A stretch of DNA of 64,000 nucleotides, from the NCBI RefSeq assembly GCF_024713975.1, contig NC_091096.1, forward strand, positions 24,825,458 to 24,889,457, read 5' to 3'. The notes beneath the pieces are model-generated. The model saw only the letters and a program-made list of their open reading frames with translations. It searched no databases and had not been told where the DNA came from. The stretch is from Paralichthys olivaceus (Eukaryota > Chordata > Actinopteri > Pleuronectiformes > Paralichthyidae). Positions 11,891-24,519 of the stretch are shown piece after piece. Made by a program: the position numbers and the translations under genes. Within the stretch, counting starts at the first letter, position 1, and each line of letters begins with the position of its first letter.

Positions 11891-14800
11891 TCAGTCATCA
11901 TCTTCATCTGTCTCCTCCAACTCCTCCCGAAGAGCTTGCTGCTCTTCCAAAGCTTCTCTCAGTTCCTCTTCCTCCTTCGGTGTTGGGTCCAGTGCCTCCT
12001 TGATTTCTGAACCGCTTGGATATTCTCTCTGTGGTTGTGGAGGGGCAGGTGGGCTGTACCCTTCCCCGACATACTTCAGACCCCATCCAATATATATGTT
12101 GTCAAACTTCCTAAATTAAGAGACAGCAGATGGTTGTTTGTAAATTACAATATTGCTTTCAGTATGCTGAGAGAAAACAGAGTCGGAATATCCTGATCTT
12201 TTCACTTACTTTCCACAAGCATATGCAATTGCCCCCGGCCAGAGGTTAGAACGCAGCACTGCTATTGCATACTGGGAGATGAGAGTGGAAGACAACCTGG
12301 AGCTCCAGGGAGGGGTGTTGAACATTTCTGAGACAAGATAAAGTTGGTGTTTGGTTCATTGTGGAAAACAAGCTCTAAACACAAGTTTATGACATTTGCA
12401 TGTTTTGCACAGCATGATAATCTAAAGTAGTCCCCCATGAGTAGGGTATTTACCAGGTATTTACTGATGTATTTTATTTCGTAGAATTACAACATGAACG
12501 TCACTTGAGCTTGTGTTAACCCTGACCTTATTTCAGACATCTAAACAAAAACCTTTGACTTTGGAGCAGTTTATGGTAAAGTTTGTTACAGGAACAAAAG
12601 GCACTTATTTTGATTGGGCAGTAACACTGTACTGTTTTTACGTTAATGGGCTGAAAATGTAGTGACAATTGCCTGAAAGCACTATATCAACCGTATCTTT
12701 GATTGGGTCCTGTCAGCTGGACAGTCAGAGGACACTTATCACAAAGTGTGGCTCGGGATTTGCAATGTATTTTCAAGTATTTCAAAAATGAACCCCTTCC
12801 TAGTTTAGCAGAACAATGTTGAAAGACAAAGACTGACCTTCATCTTGGGAAAGGGGAGTGAGCAGAGGCGGCCCAAATTCTGCCTCAGGCTCATCAGGCT
12901 CCTCTTCTGTCTCCTCAGTCTCTCCTTCCTCAATTGAGTCCTTTGGTTCCACAGCCATGTTCATCCAAGTACAACGGCCCTAAAACAGTTCACATTCTCA
13001 TGTTAAATAAGCATACAACAGCTGAGAGAATGGAACCTACTTTCCAGAACTTGCTTTGATCAGACTTGTACCTGCGGCAGGATGTGCTGAATATGATGCA
13101 CCCAGTTGGACAGAGCCATCTCAGCAGCTAGAATGCTCTCAAAATCAGGATTCACTTTATAGCTGTTTTGTGGTTCCTCATCTTCCTCATCACTTTCTTC
13201 CTCCACAGTCTGGAAGAAGCCCTGGGGGCTGATCTGTGTGCCAGCAGAGATCCGAGCAATCTGTGCTCTCAGGTAGTTGGCTTCATTCCCAGGAAAAGGT
13301 GGGTAGCTGTTAATTGGTGCGTCCAGCTTCCCACTGAAGAATTTACGGATCTGGCGAGCAACAACGATCTGGGCAGGACTAACTGAAGGCAGCTTTACCC
13401 AAGGAAGACCAGGCTCTTTACACACATAGTAAACAAACTTGTTAGCGCCTGTTCCTATGGGCTCCTTTGGCACCACTGGTGGGGGTTTATACGTCGACTT
13501 AGGAAGAGAATCCATCTGAAAATAAAACCATTAAAAAAAACAGAAAGATTAATATAATTTCTTTATCTTCAAAATATTTTTTTGTGTGAAAATCTGTGTA
13601 AAGATACAAAGCAGAAAACGTTCTGTATGAGTAAAACTCAAAATACCCACACTGTGTTTGATGCTTGGGGAACAAGTATGAAATTGAACCCTCTCTTTAT
13701 ACCTGATTCTGACTGGACAATGACATTCTAGCAATCAATAAATGTTTTAGGTCAGAAAACAGACAGGCCTCTGACTAAAATATGAACAAATATATATTAT
13801 TATAATATTATAAGGTCCTCGTCCTCTCTGTAGCTGCAGCAGATACTCTAAGATAATTATTCATATTAATATTAATTTTGTGGCACATTGATTGGCTAAT
13901 TCCTCACCTCATTCTGGTCATACTCCTGAGTCTCTGCCTCTCTCTCCTCTTCCTTAGAGATCTGCTCTTCCTCCTCCTCCTCCTCTCTGCACTCGGTTTC
14001 AGCAACAATATAGTTGCTCTCTCTTCCCAGAATCTTCCCCCACAGTCGGCAGCGCAGGAGCTCCTGTGACTTAACAAGCTGCTTGAGTGCGAGAAAAATC
14101 ATTTGCATCTCATCTCTGCAGAGACCCGATCCAACCTGCTCCAGGTAGAAGCCGATCTCATTCAAATTAGGAAGAGGTGATTCCTCCTGGTGAAGACAAA
14201 TAACCACTGTCACAGTGTGAATATTCAGCTTCATATATATATATAAGTTATATTAACAAAATATTCTTCTCATATACTTTTAGGTGCAAATGCAAGTAGG
14301 CAACATTATACTGGTCATTTTTCCATGTGACAGGTTTTTGGGATTCAAGTCAGTTTTTAGTTTTCTTTATCAAAATAAAGAAATTTTCTATATATATGTT
14401 AGATAAACAAATATAAATATTTTATATTATATTTTCTTCAAACTGAAGCAGCTATAATCTGCTTGGTGGAGGAAATTAATGGCTACAAGATATGTAAATC
14501 TTTTGGTGTCAAGTTTCTGCCACCTGCCACCTATGAAAGTATGTAAGGTGGTGTCATTGTAAGTCTAACAAATAATGACAAATTTAATTAAATACCATTT
14601 CACCTTCAAACCACTAAGACAAAAGGACAATTTAGTTGTAACTAGCCAATACCAGCTCATCCTCTTGCTCAGTGTCCTCCGGCTGATCAAAAAGATTAAG
14701 TTGCTGTTCAGCCAGCAGCTCAGCATCTGTAGTCTGTGGAAGGTCTCGCAGGGTGCTTTGCTTGTCTTCAAACAAAGCCCGCTTCACGTCACGACTCCTA

Positions 14801-15785
14801 TCCTCGATCACGTCCACCACATCGTGTGGCTGTTCATCCATCACCTTTATTAGTACCTGGGTCAGGTGGTCATAGCTGGAACATAAAAGAACAACACCAA
14901 TTCTAGAGCATTAGATCATCCATTGGTCATTAAAGAGAATAAGCGCACAGAAATTATATTCTCACATATAATTGATCATTTACCGTTGTACAAAATATAG
15001 ACATTTTCCTCAGAGAGTGGTATTCTGTATGTTTACTGTATTTACATGACTCTCTCTCCCAGTGTTTGTTGTAAAACTGAGTAAACGGTTTTAAAAACAG
15101 TTATAATCAACTATACAAAAATATTTGCATTCATAGCTGTAGCTCAGCTAGTGCACAGGTTATCACTCATTTCCATTTCCAGTTCAGTGAGAGTGTTGCT
15201 TCATTCTGATGTCACTGTGCAAAATCAGTGGATCTGAGTTACTGCTGACAACCACCACTCTCTGTGCAGCAGGTTTCCTGGTTTATCAGGACACCTCTGC
15301 TGAAAGAAACATTCAACACTGCAGTACAACTAAGTAACTTGGTTAATTGACAAGTCAATCAATAGAAAATAATCTCTTGAAAACAAGCTAAATGTTTACA
15401 TTGTTTAAGCAACACATACAGTATTTGCTGTTGTTTCTCAGATGTGAGGATCTCTGTTGTCAATGCTGAACACAGTTATCCAGATTACTGTAGAGGAGGG
15501 GGTAACCCTGCCTCGTGCAATTTGAATTATATAGTTGGCAGTTGTTCAGGTATTGAGATACATGTTTTTTGGAGCCACAACTTCTACAGTGTTTTGAATA
15601 TTGCTAATGGGCTAGTACAGATGTTCACATGAAGTTCACAAATTCTAGCAAACATGAGCTAACACCAGGACACACGATACTTACAGGTTCAGGCCGCTCT
15701 TCGTGCTCTGTTTCAACATGATAGTCTTCAACATGGCAGCTGCCTGCAGCGTGTGCTCTCTGCTGCTGTTCTGCTTTCTCTCCAT
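11891..15785 (-). CDS. rsph4a: Radial spoke head protein 4A (RSPH4A/6A family), 7 exons
   Basis: Component of the radial spoke head of motile cilia and flagella, which relays signals from the central pair to dynein arms; loss of human RSPH4A causes ciliary dyskinesia. Exons in gene order: 15785-15685, 14875-14653, 14186-13908, 13515-13072, 12979-12838, 12327-12210, 12110-11891. Phases agree throughout and give 508 aa. Family landmarks in order: [13 protein letters not shown]; an acidic stretch; [11 protein letters not shown] with [20 protein letters not shown]; a Glu-rich linker; [33 protein letters not shown]; the conserved [18 protein letters not shown]; and an acidic C-terminus. Human RSPH4A and RSPH6A are near 716 aa because of a long N-terminal extension, which this gene lacks. 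The start at 15785 has an in-frame stop just upstream; an internal ATG at 15734 is an alternative. 4A versus 6A cannot be settled here. Confidence 0.88.
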
Positions 15786-17257
15786 CTTTCACTCACTGCG
15801 TTTCTTTCACTTGTTTCTGGAACTATTTCTTGTGATGACCACGAACGCTGGAAAACAGCCAGACAAGTCAAACTTCACTGGTTGCTATAGCTAATATGGG
15901 GATGATTTAGACGAACTGGAATGATCACAATTGAGGCTATTATGATTTATATACTATATTATATATATATTTAATATTATTTATTTATATTTTATTTTTT
16001 TTGCCATGACCCCTATGACTCTGCTTTATTTTTGACCAGTTCTGAATGTTTAAAATCCACTTCTTTTTGAAATACCTTTTCCTCTTGCCAAATTGCCAAT
16101 CCAGATGATATTTGACAGATTTGGATGAATCTCAGTTTATTGGCAGTTTGGTTTAATAGCAGGCTCACTGAGTCCTTTAAACCCTCTGAAATACCCTTTA
16201 TGTCCTTTGTTCCCGTGATTTGTTCTTTAGATGTTAATAATTGCCATCGATGTCTTTGATGTCTCTAATGTATAAGCCACACCCTAACCATTAATTGGAT
16301 GGGCTCAGTAATATATTTAATTAAGTCTCTGTAATATAAGAAAAAGAAGAAACTTATATCTGCTGAGGAAAACAGTGAGATGAAAGATCAGGAAGAAAAA
16401 CATAAGAAAACCCTGGGTACTGCAGAGATGTTAGCCTCTCAAAAGCAGAACATGTGCCAACCCTGGAAACCCAGTTTCGTCCTGCATGATGACTCCAACA
16501 GCTAAAGACCTTCTATGTAGAAACCCAATAACTCCCAGCAAACTCTTTGGTGACTGTGGAGAGAAAAAAAGCTAATTTTTGTGTATTTTCAGTAGTTAAA
16601 AGTTGCTGTCAACACACATAAATAGGTAGATAAAATGTTAAAAGACTGCGTATTTCATCCTAGGAAATGGACCCAACCACTTTTTTCAGTCATCACCAAA
16701 AACAGTAAAACATCAAAATAAAAAGAATGAAATAAATGTCACTATTTGGTGCTGCCTTCAGATGCTGTCATTTGATGACAATAATATAATTCTTATCATC
16801 ATAGTTATCTCTCTAATGGAAAGAAATATTAGTGTTATTATTATTATATCATGGCTTCCTATTCTGACTTGTTATTTAAAACTTGGAAAAATGATCAACA
16901 CACTTTTCTAATTGCCCCCAAGACAAATATTCACTCTTTATCTTAAAACATTATCAATATTTTCTCCTTTCCTTCATGATTTTGCTTCTGTGATTCTCAA
17001 AATTTGATTTTTTAAGTAAAAAAAATTTATTCGTGTTTTTGAAAAAATGTTCAGTGTTCCTGAAATCTGTCCTTCGTGATTTGTTTTACCAACATCCAAC
17101 TTCAATGTAATTGCAATTTGCAATGTTTAGTACTTCAGTATTATGACAAAATGGAAATCTATTTTGGATTTTAAAAAACTGTTACTCAGAATACATACCT
17201 AATGCAGAATATTAAATTAAAAAATGTTTTTCTTTGCTTGTGTGGTGCTGTGAAAAC
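15786..17257. other. AT-rich intergenic sequence, no gene seen
   Basis: It contains the upstream region of rsph4a and then more than 1 kb of AT-rich sequence without recognisable genes. Its right edge is where the tRNA array begins. Confidence 0.5.
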
Positions 17258-17819
17258 TTTGTTGCAGCTAATTCTTCTCTACTAACACCCATTTGGAAGG
17301 TGGTGGCCCCCCTCCCCACCAGTTAGTGGGTCATTGGGGTTCTCTGAGCCAAGGTGTGAATAGCTGTGGAGACCTGTAATTTGGAGACCCACCCTGATAT
17401 CATTTGAGCCATTAGGGTCACTGGTTAGTGTCTTGGTGTGGAGTATATCAAATCGCATGGAGAGATGGTTACCAAACTCGGTGGGGATAGTACATACAAT
17501 TGAATTTAGTGGGAAGATTAGTTGGGATTGTATATCCAGCTGATTCACTTTTGAGCTAGTTCATCAAAACTCAAAGTCAATCAATCATTCGAATTTATTA
17601 AAATAGTCCATATTCACAAATCACAGTGAATCTCATTGGCATTATCAAGGTGTGACATCTGCTGCCCTAAGGTACATGTGACCACTTTGTTTCAGCTCAT
17701 TCTTCTCTACTAACACCAAACCTGGAAGGTGGCTACATCATACTGCACTTCCACTGTTGGGCATCTTGTGCAAAATGAACACTGGGAACATAAATGGAGT
17801 TGATCTGCACACTTTACAT

Positions 17820-17893
17820 GGCCGGTTAGCTCAGTTGGTCAGAGCGTGGTGCTAATAACGCCAAGGTCATGGGTTCAACCCCCATACTGGCCA
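17820..17893 (+). tRNA. tRNA-Ile (AAT), unit 1
   Basis: 74 nt, ending in an A discriminator. The acceptor stem GGCCGGT/ACTGGCC pairs with a single G-U. The anticodon loop CTAATAA gives AAT. The T arm reads ATGGG-TTCAACC-CCCAT, fitting the B box. The first TTTT downstream is about 27 nt away. Confidence 0.95.
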
Positions 17894-18327
17894 ATTGTTT
17901 GTAAGTGATACATCATTTTCTCTGAATTATAGAACATGGCAGAAAGATTGCTCCCTTAATGAAATATCCACCAGCATGATGTCACTTCTACCTGCAGTGT
18001 TTGTTCAGTGACTATTATGACCAAGTTTTGAACAATGTCTATCCTGACAGCCCAAATTAAAGCTCAGAACATTTTAGCTCCTAGTTTCAACCACAAAGGG
18101 TCTTGAAAACCTGGGATATGGAATAGGAAAGCCATTTCATACACTGTGATGTGTTTTAGTCTTGGGCAAGGAGAGACATTTTTACCAACCTTGCTGTGGG
18201 ATTGAGGACACGGCTATTTAGAGCTCGCTGAAATCCCCAATGTGATGTGTACAAGCCACATTTGCAAGAGGTTTCCTTGAATTGTAGCATTCCCTAAACA
18301 CTTACCTTGGTTAAATAGAGTGTTATT

Positions 18328-18400
18328 CAACCACGAAGGGACTCGAACCCTCAATCTTCTGATTCGAAGTCAGACGCCTTGTCCATTAGGCCACGTGGTC
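18328..18400 (-). tRNA. tRNA-Arg (TCG), unit 1, the only intact Arg copy
   Basis: 73 nt on minus. The acceptor stem GACCACG pairs with CGTGGTT (G1-U72 wobble). The anticodon stem TCTGA/TCAGA encloses CTTCGAA, anticodon TCG. The T arm keeps GGTTCGA. It matches the vertebrate tRNA-Arg(TCG) scaffold closely, with A37 in place of the usual G37. No TTTT is visible in the first 40 nt downstream. Confidence 0.88.
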
Positions 18401-19086
18401 TTGTGCATCCAAACAAAGGTTCAGGTGAGATGTCGTAGAGAGCCATCGTTTGGTCGTTGAGGCAGAATAATTGGTTAAGAAGTTGACAACATGCACATTT
18501 TACTGATAGGTATGTCAAGACTTTGTTGCAGTTAATTCTTCTCTACTAACACCCATTTGGAAGGCGGTGGCCCCACTCCCCACCAGTTAGTGGGTCATTG
18601 GGGTTCTCTGAGTCAAGGTGTGAATAGCTGTGGAAACCTGTAATTTGTAGAGCCATCCTGATATTGTTTGAGCCATTAAGGTCACTGGTTGGTGTCTTGG
18701 TGTGGAGTTAATCAAAAAAACGCATGGAGAGACATTTAGCAAACTCTGTGGGAATAGTACTTATGATTGAATTCACTGGGAACATTACTTGGGATTGTAT
18801 ATCCAGTTGATTCACTTTTGAACTAGTTCATCTAAACTCAAGGTCAATCAATCATTCGAAATTATTAAAATAGTCCATATTCACAAATGACAGTTAATCT
18901 CATAGGGTTTAACAAGGTGACACATCCGGTGCCCTAAGGTACATGTGACCACTTTGTTTCAGCTCATTCTTCTCTACTGACACCGAACTTAAAAGGTGGC
19001 TCCATCATACTGCACTTCCACTTTTATTTACCCTGTGCAAAATGAACAACGGGAAAATACATTGAGTGGATCCTCTCCCTTCACAT

Positions 19087-19160
19087 GGCCGGTTAGCTCA
19101 GTTGGTCAGAGCGTGGTGCTAATAACGCCAAGGTCATGGGTTCAACCCCCATACTGGCCA
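19087..19160 (+). tRNA. tRNA-Ile (AAT), unit 2
   Basis: Identical to the unit 1 gene body. It is followed by GTGTTTGTC, so there is no four-T terminator at the usual place; the next T run is about 168 nt downstream. Confidence 0.94.
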
Positions 19161-19538
19161 GTGTTTGTCAGAGATGTGATGCCATCATTTATAGAACAAT
19201 GTCAACCATGACAGCTCAAATTAACACTCAGAACAATTGAGATGCTAGTTTCAACCACAAAGGGCCTTGAACCCCTAAGATATGGAATAGAAAAGCCATT
19301 TCACACACTCAGGTTTGTCTTTGTCAATTATTTTTTACTGTGTCTACAAAGTAACTCAAATAAGTACAGACACATTTTTACCAACCTTGCTGGGAATATC
19401 ACATGGGATAAAGGACATGACCGGTTAGAGCACCTAGGTAAAATTTCAACACCTTACTGGAAGAATTGTACACATCTATCATTTCAGTTATTACTGGCAG
19501 CACTACAGCATTGATATTTGTGTAAATTTAGTGCTATT

Positions 19539-19610
19539 CAACCACATAGGGACTCAAACCCTTAAACATCTGATCCAAAGTCAGACACCTTGTCCATCAG
19601 GCCACATAGC
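19539..19610 (-). pseudogene. tRNA-Arg-like pseudogene, unit 2
   Basis: About 72 nt. Its 5' end has been altered by a small deletion shared with unit 3 (CATAGCTCTGATC in place of CATGGTCATATACCTCTGATC). The anticodon loop is CTTTGGA and the T loop begins TTTGA instead of TTCGA. Confidence 0.8.
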
Positions 19611-20309
19611 TCTGATCTAAAGTGCAGCTGAGACATGGTAGTATAATCATCTGGTCATTGTGGCAGATTTATTTGTTGAGAAACTGACAACATGTACATT
19701 TTACTGTTCGCTTTGAAATACACTGCTCTTAGATATGTGATGACTTTGTTTCAGTTAATTCTTCTCTACTAACACCCACTTGGAAGGTAGTGGCCTTGCT
19801 CCCCACCAGTTAGTGGGTCATTGGGGTTCTCTGAGTCAAGGTGTGAATAGCTGTGGAAACCTGTAATTTGTAGAGCCATCCTGATATTGTTTGAGCCATT
19901 AAGGTCACTGGTTGGTGTCTTGGTGTGGAGTTAATCAAAAAAACGCATGGAGAGACGTTTAGCAAACTCTGTGGGAATAGTACTTATGATTGAATTCACT
20001 GGGAACATTACTTGGGATTGTATATCCAGTTGATTCACTTTTGAACTAGTTCATCTAAACTCAAGGTCAATCAATCATTCGAAATTATTAAAATAGTCCA
20101 TATTCACAAATCACAGTTAATCTCATAGGGTTTAACAAGGTGACACATCCGGTGCCCTAAGGTACATGTGACCACTTTGTTTCAGCTCATTCTTCTCTAC
20201 TGACACCGAACTTAAAAGGTGGCTCCATCATACTGCACTTCCACTTTTATTTACCCTGTGCAAAATGAACAACGGGAAAATACATTGAGTGGATCCTCTC
20301 CCTTCACAT

Positions 20310-20383
20310 GGCCGGTTAGCTCAGTTGGTCAGAGCGTGGTGCTAATAACGCCAAGGTCATGGGTTCAACCCCCATACTGGCCA
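20310..20383 (+). tRNA. tRNA-Ile (AAT), unit 3
   Basis: Same gene body as unit 1. It is followed after a few bases by TATTTTG, which supplies a TTTT terminator. Confidence 0.95.
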
Positions 20384-20762
20384 GTATTTTGTCAGAGATG
20401 CGATGCCATCATTTATAGAACAATGTCAACCATGACAGCTCAAATTAACACTCAGAACAATTGAGATGCTAGTTTCAACCACAAAGGGCCTTGAACCCCT
20501 AAGATATGGAATAGAAAAGCCATTTCACACACTCAGGTTTGTCTTTGTCAATTATTTTTTACTGTGTCTACAAAGTAACTCAAATAAGTACAAACACATT
20601 TTTACCAACCTTGCTGGGAATATCACATGGGATAAAGGACATGACCGGTTAGAGCACCTAGGTAAAATTTCAACACCTTACTGGAAGAATTGTACACATC
20701 TATCATTTCAGTTATTACTGGCAGCACTACAGCATTGATATTTGTGTAAATTTAGTGCTATT

Positions 20763-20834
20763 CAACCACATAGGGACTCAAACCCTTAAACATCTGATCC
20801 AAAGTCAGACACCTTGTCCATCAGGCCACATAGC
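20763..20834 (-). pseudogene. tRNA-Arg-like pseudogene, unit 3
   Basis: Nearly the same as the unit 2 copy, including the shared 5' deletion and the C-to-T change in CATCTGATCC (CATC instead of CTTC on plus). Confidence 0.8.
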
Positions 20835-21533
20835 TCTGATCTAAAGTGCAGCTGAGACATGGTAGTATAATCATCTGGTCATTGTGGCAGATTTATTTGT
20901 TGAGAAACTGACAACATGTACATTTTACTGTTCGCTTTGAAATACACTGCTCTTAGATATGTGATGACTTTGTTTCAGTTAATTCTTCTCTACTAACACC
21001 CACTTGGAAGGTAGTGGCCTTGCTCCCCACCAGTTAGTGGGTCATTGGGGTTCTCTGAGTCAAGGTGTGAATAGCTGTGGAAACCTGTAATTTGTAGAGC
21101 CATCCTGATATTGTTTGAGCCATTAAGGTCACTGGTTGGTGTCTTGGTGTGGAGTTAATCAAAAAAACGCATGGAGAGACGTTTAGCAAACTCTGTGGGA
21201 ATAGTACTTATGATTGAATTCACTGGGAACATTACTTGGGATTGTATATCCAGTTGATTCACTTTTGAACTAGTTCATCTAAACTCAAGGTCAATCAATC
21301 ATTCGAAATTATTAAAATAGTCCATATTCACAAATCACAGTTAATCTCATAGGGTTTAACAAGGTGACACATCCGGTGCCCTAAGGTACATGTGACCACT
21401 TTGTTTCAGCTCATTCTTCTCTACTGACACCGAACTTAAAAGGTGGCTCCATCATACTGCACTTCCACTTTTATTTACCCTGTGCAAAATGAACAACGGA
21501 AAAATACATTGAGTGGATCCTCACCCTTCATGC

Positions 21534-21607
21534 GGCCGGTTAGCTCAGTTGGTCAGAGCGTGGTGCTAATAACGCCAAGGTCATGGGTTCAACCCCCATA
21601 CTGGCCA
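21534..21607 (+). tRNA. tRNA-Ile (AAT), unit 4
   Basis: Same gene body. The upstream flank changes here from TTCACATG to TTCATGC. It is followed by GTGTTTGTC, so it lacks the close TTTT. Confidence 0.94.
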
Positions 21608-21985
21608 GTGTTTGTCAGAGATGTGATGCCATCATTTATAGAACAATGTCAACCATGACAGCTCAAATTAAAGCTCAGAACAATTGAGATGCTAGTTTCA
21701 ACCACAAATGGCCTTGAACCCCTAAGATATGGAATAGAAAACCCATTTCATACTCTCTGATTGATCTTGGTCAATTATTTTTTACTGTGTCTACAAAGTA
21801 ACTCAAATAAGTACAGACACGTTTTTACCAACCTTGCTGGGAATTTCACATGGGATAAAGGACATGACCGGTTAGAGCACCTAGGTAAAATTTAAACACC
21901 ATACTGGAAGAATTGTACACATCTATCATTTCAGTTATTACTGGCAGCACTACAGCATTGATATTTGTGTAAATGTAGTGCAATT

Positions 21986-22058
21986 CAACCACATAGGGAC
22001 TCAAACCCTTAAACTTCTGATCCAAAGTCAGACACCTTGTCCATTAGGCCACATGGTC
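21986..22058 (-). pseudogene. tRNA-Arg-like pseudogene, unit 4
   Basis: 73 nt. It keeps the 5' end GACCATGTGGCC, but has the TTG anticodon and the TTTGA T loop. Confidence 0.8.
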
Positions 22059-22763
22059 ATATACCTCTGATCTAAAGTGCAGCTGAGACATGGTAGATTC
22101 ATCGTTTGGTCATTGTGGCAGATTAATTTGTTGAGAAACTGACAACATGTACATTTTACTGTTCGCTTTGAAATACACTGCTCTTAGATATGTGATGACT
22201 TTGTTTCAGTTAATTCTTCTCTACTAACACCCACTTGGAAGGTAGTGGCCTTGCTCCCCACCAGTTAGTGGGTTGTTGGGGTTCTCTGAGTCAAGGTGTG
22301 AATAGCTGTGGAAACCTGTAATTTGTAGAGCCATCCTGATATTGTTTGAGCCATTAAGGTCACTGGTTGGTTTGTTGGTGAGGAGTTAATCAAAAAACGC
22401 ATGGAGAGACATTCAGCAAACTCGGTGGGGATAGTACATACAATTGAATTTAGTGGGAAGATTAGTTGGGATTGTATATCCAGCTGATTCACTTTTGAAC
22501 TAGTTCATCTAAACTCAAGGTCAATCAATCATTCGAAATTATTAAAATAGTCCATATTCACAAATCACAGTTAATCTCATAGGGTTTAACAAGGTGACAC
22601 ATCCGGTGCCCTAAGGTACATGTGACCACTTTGTTTCAGCTCATTCTTCTCTACTGACACCGAACTTAAAAGGTGGCTCCATCATACTGCACTTCCACTT
22701 TTATTTACCCTGTGCAAAATGAACAACGGGAAAATACATTGAGTGGATCCTCTCCCTTCACAT

Positions 22764-22837
22764 GGCCGGTTAGCTCAGTTGGTCAGAGCGTGGTGCTAAT
22801 AACGCCAAGGTCATGGGTTCAACCCCCATACTGGCCA
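22764..22837 (+). tRNA. tRNA-Ile (AAT), unit 5
   Basis: Same gene body, with the CACATG upstream flank as in units 2 and 3 and the GTGTTTGTC downstream flank (no close TTTT). Confidence 0.94.
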
Positions 22838-23214
22838 GTGTTTGTCAGAGATGTGATGCCATCATTTATAGAACAATGTCAACCATGACAGCTCAAATTA
22901 ACACTCAGAACAATTGAGATGCTAGTTTCAACCACAAAGGGTCTTGAACCCCTAAGATATGGAATAGAAAAGCCATTTCACACACTCAGGTTTGTCTTGG
23001 TCAATTATTTTAAGTGAGTCTACAAAGTAACTCAAATAAGTACAGACACATTTTTACCAACCTTGCTGGGAATTTCACATGGGATAAAGGACATGACCGG
23101 TTAGAGCACCTAGGTAAAATTTAAACACCATACTGGAAGAATTGTACACATCTATCATTTCAGTTATTACTGGCAGCACTACAGCATTGATATTTGTGTA
23201 AATTTAGTGCTATT

Positions 23215-23287
23215 CAACCACATAGGGACTCAAACCCTTAAACTTCTGATCCAAAGTCAGACACCTTGTCCATTAGGCCACATGGTC
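23215..23287 (-). pseudogene. tRNA-Arg-like pseudogene, unit 5
   Basis: 73 nt. Compared with unit 1: TCG to TTG anticodon, TTCGA to TTTGA in the T loop, the T stem pair 49-65 lost, and wobble pairs at the foot of the acceptor stem. Several of these are CpG-to-TpG or CpA changes. Confidence 0.8.
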
Positions 23288-23993
23288 ATATACCTCTGAT
23301 CTAAAGTGCAGCTGAGACATGGTAGATTCATCGTTTGGTCATTGTGGCAGATTAATTTGTTGAGAAACTGACAACATGTACATTTTACTGTTCGCTTTGA
23401 AATACACTGCTCTTAGATATGTGATGACTTTGTTTCAGTTAATTCTTCTCTACTAACACCCACTTGGAAGGTAGTGGCCCCACTCCCCACCAGTTAGTGG
23501 GTTGTTGGGGTTCTCTGAGTCAAGGTGTGAATAGCTGTGGAAACCTGTAATTTGTAGAGCCATCCTGATATTGTTTGAGCCATTAATGTCACTGGTTGGT
23601 TTGTTGGTGAGGAGTTAATCAAAAAAACGCATGGAGAGACATTTAGCAAACTCTGTGGGAATAGTACTTATGATTGAATTCACTGGGAACATTACTTGGG
23701 ATTGTATATCCAGTTGATTCACTTTTGAACTAGTTCATCTAAACTCAAGGTCAATCAATCATTCGGATTTATTAAAATAGTCCATATTCACAAATCACAG
23801 TTAATCTCATAGGGTTTAACAAGGTGACACATCCGGTGCCCTAAGGTACATGTGACCACTTTGTTTCAGCTCATTCTTCTCTACTGACACCGAACTTAAA
23901 AGGTGGCTCCATCATACTGCACTTCCACTTTTATTTACCCTGTGTAAAATGAACAACGGAAAAATACATTGAGTGGATCCTCACCCTTCATGC

Positions 23994-24067
23994 GGCCGGT
24001 TAGCTCAGTTGGTCAGAGCGTGGTGCTAATAATGCCAAGGTCATGGGTTCAACCCCCATACTGGCCA
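23994..24067 (+). tRNA. tRNA-Ile (AAT), unit 6, C39T variant
   Basis: The only Ile copy seen with a body change: AATGCC in place of AACGCC just 3' of the anticodon loop, turning the 31-39 G-C pair into G-U. It is followed by TATTTTG, a TTTT terminator. Confidence 0.92.
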
Positions 24068-24446
24068 GTATTTTGTCAGAGATGCGATGCCATCATTTAT
24101 AGAACAATGTCAACCATGACAGCTCAAATTAAAGCTCAGAACAATTGAGATGCTAGTTTCAACCACAAAGGGCCTTGAACCCCTAAGATATGGAATAGAA
24201 AAGCCATTTCATATTCTCAGATTGGTCTTGGTCAATTATTTTTTACTGTGTCTACAAAGTAACTCAAATAAGTACAGACACGTTTTTACCAACCTTGCTG
24301 GGAATATCACATGGGATAAAGGACATGACCGGTTAGAGCACCTAGGTAAAATTTAAACACCATACTGGAAGAATTGTACACATCTATCATTTCAGTTATT
24401 ACTGGCAGCACTACAGCATTGATATTTGTGTAAATGTAGTGCAATT

Positions 24447-24519
24447 CAACCACATAGGGACTCAAACCCTTAAACTTCTGATCCAAAGTCAGACACCTTG
24501 TCCATTAGGCCACATGGTC
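24447..24519 (-). pseudogene. tRNA-Arg-like pseudogene, unit 6
   Basis: 73 nt, same decay as unit 4; its 3' flank reads GCAATTCAACC as in unit 4, linking the two units. Confidence 0.8.
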
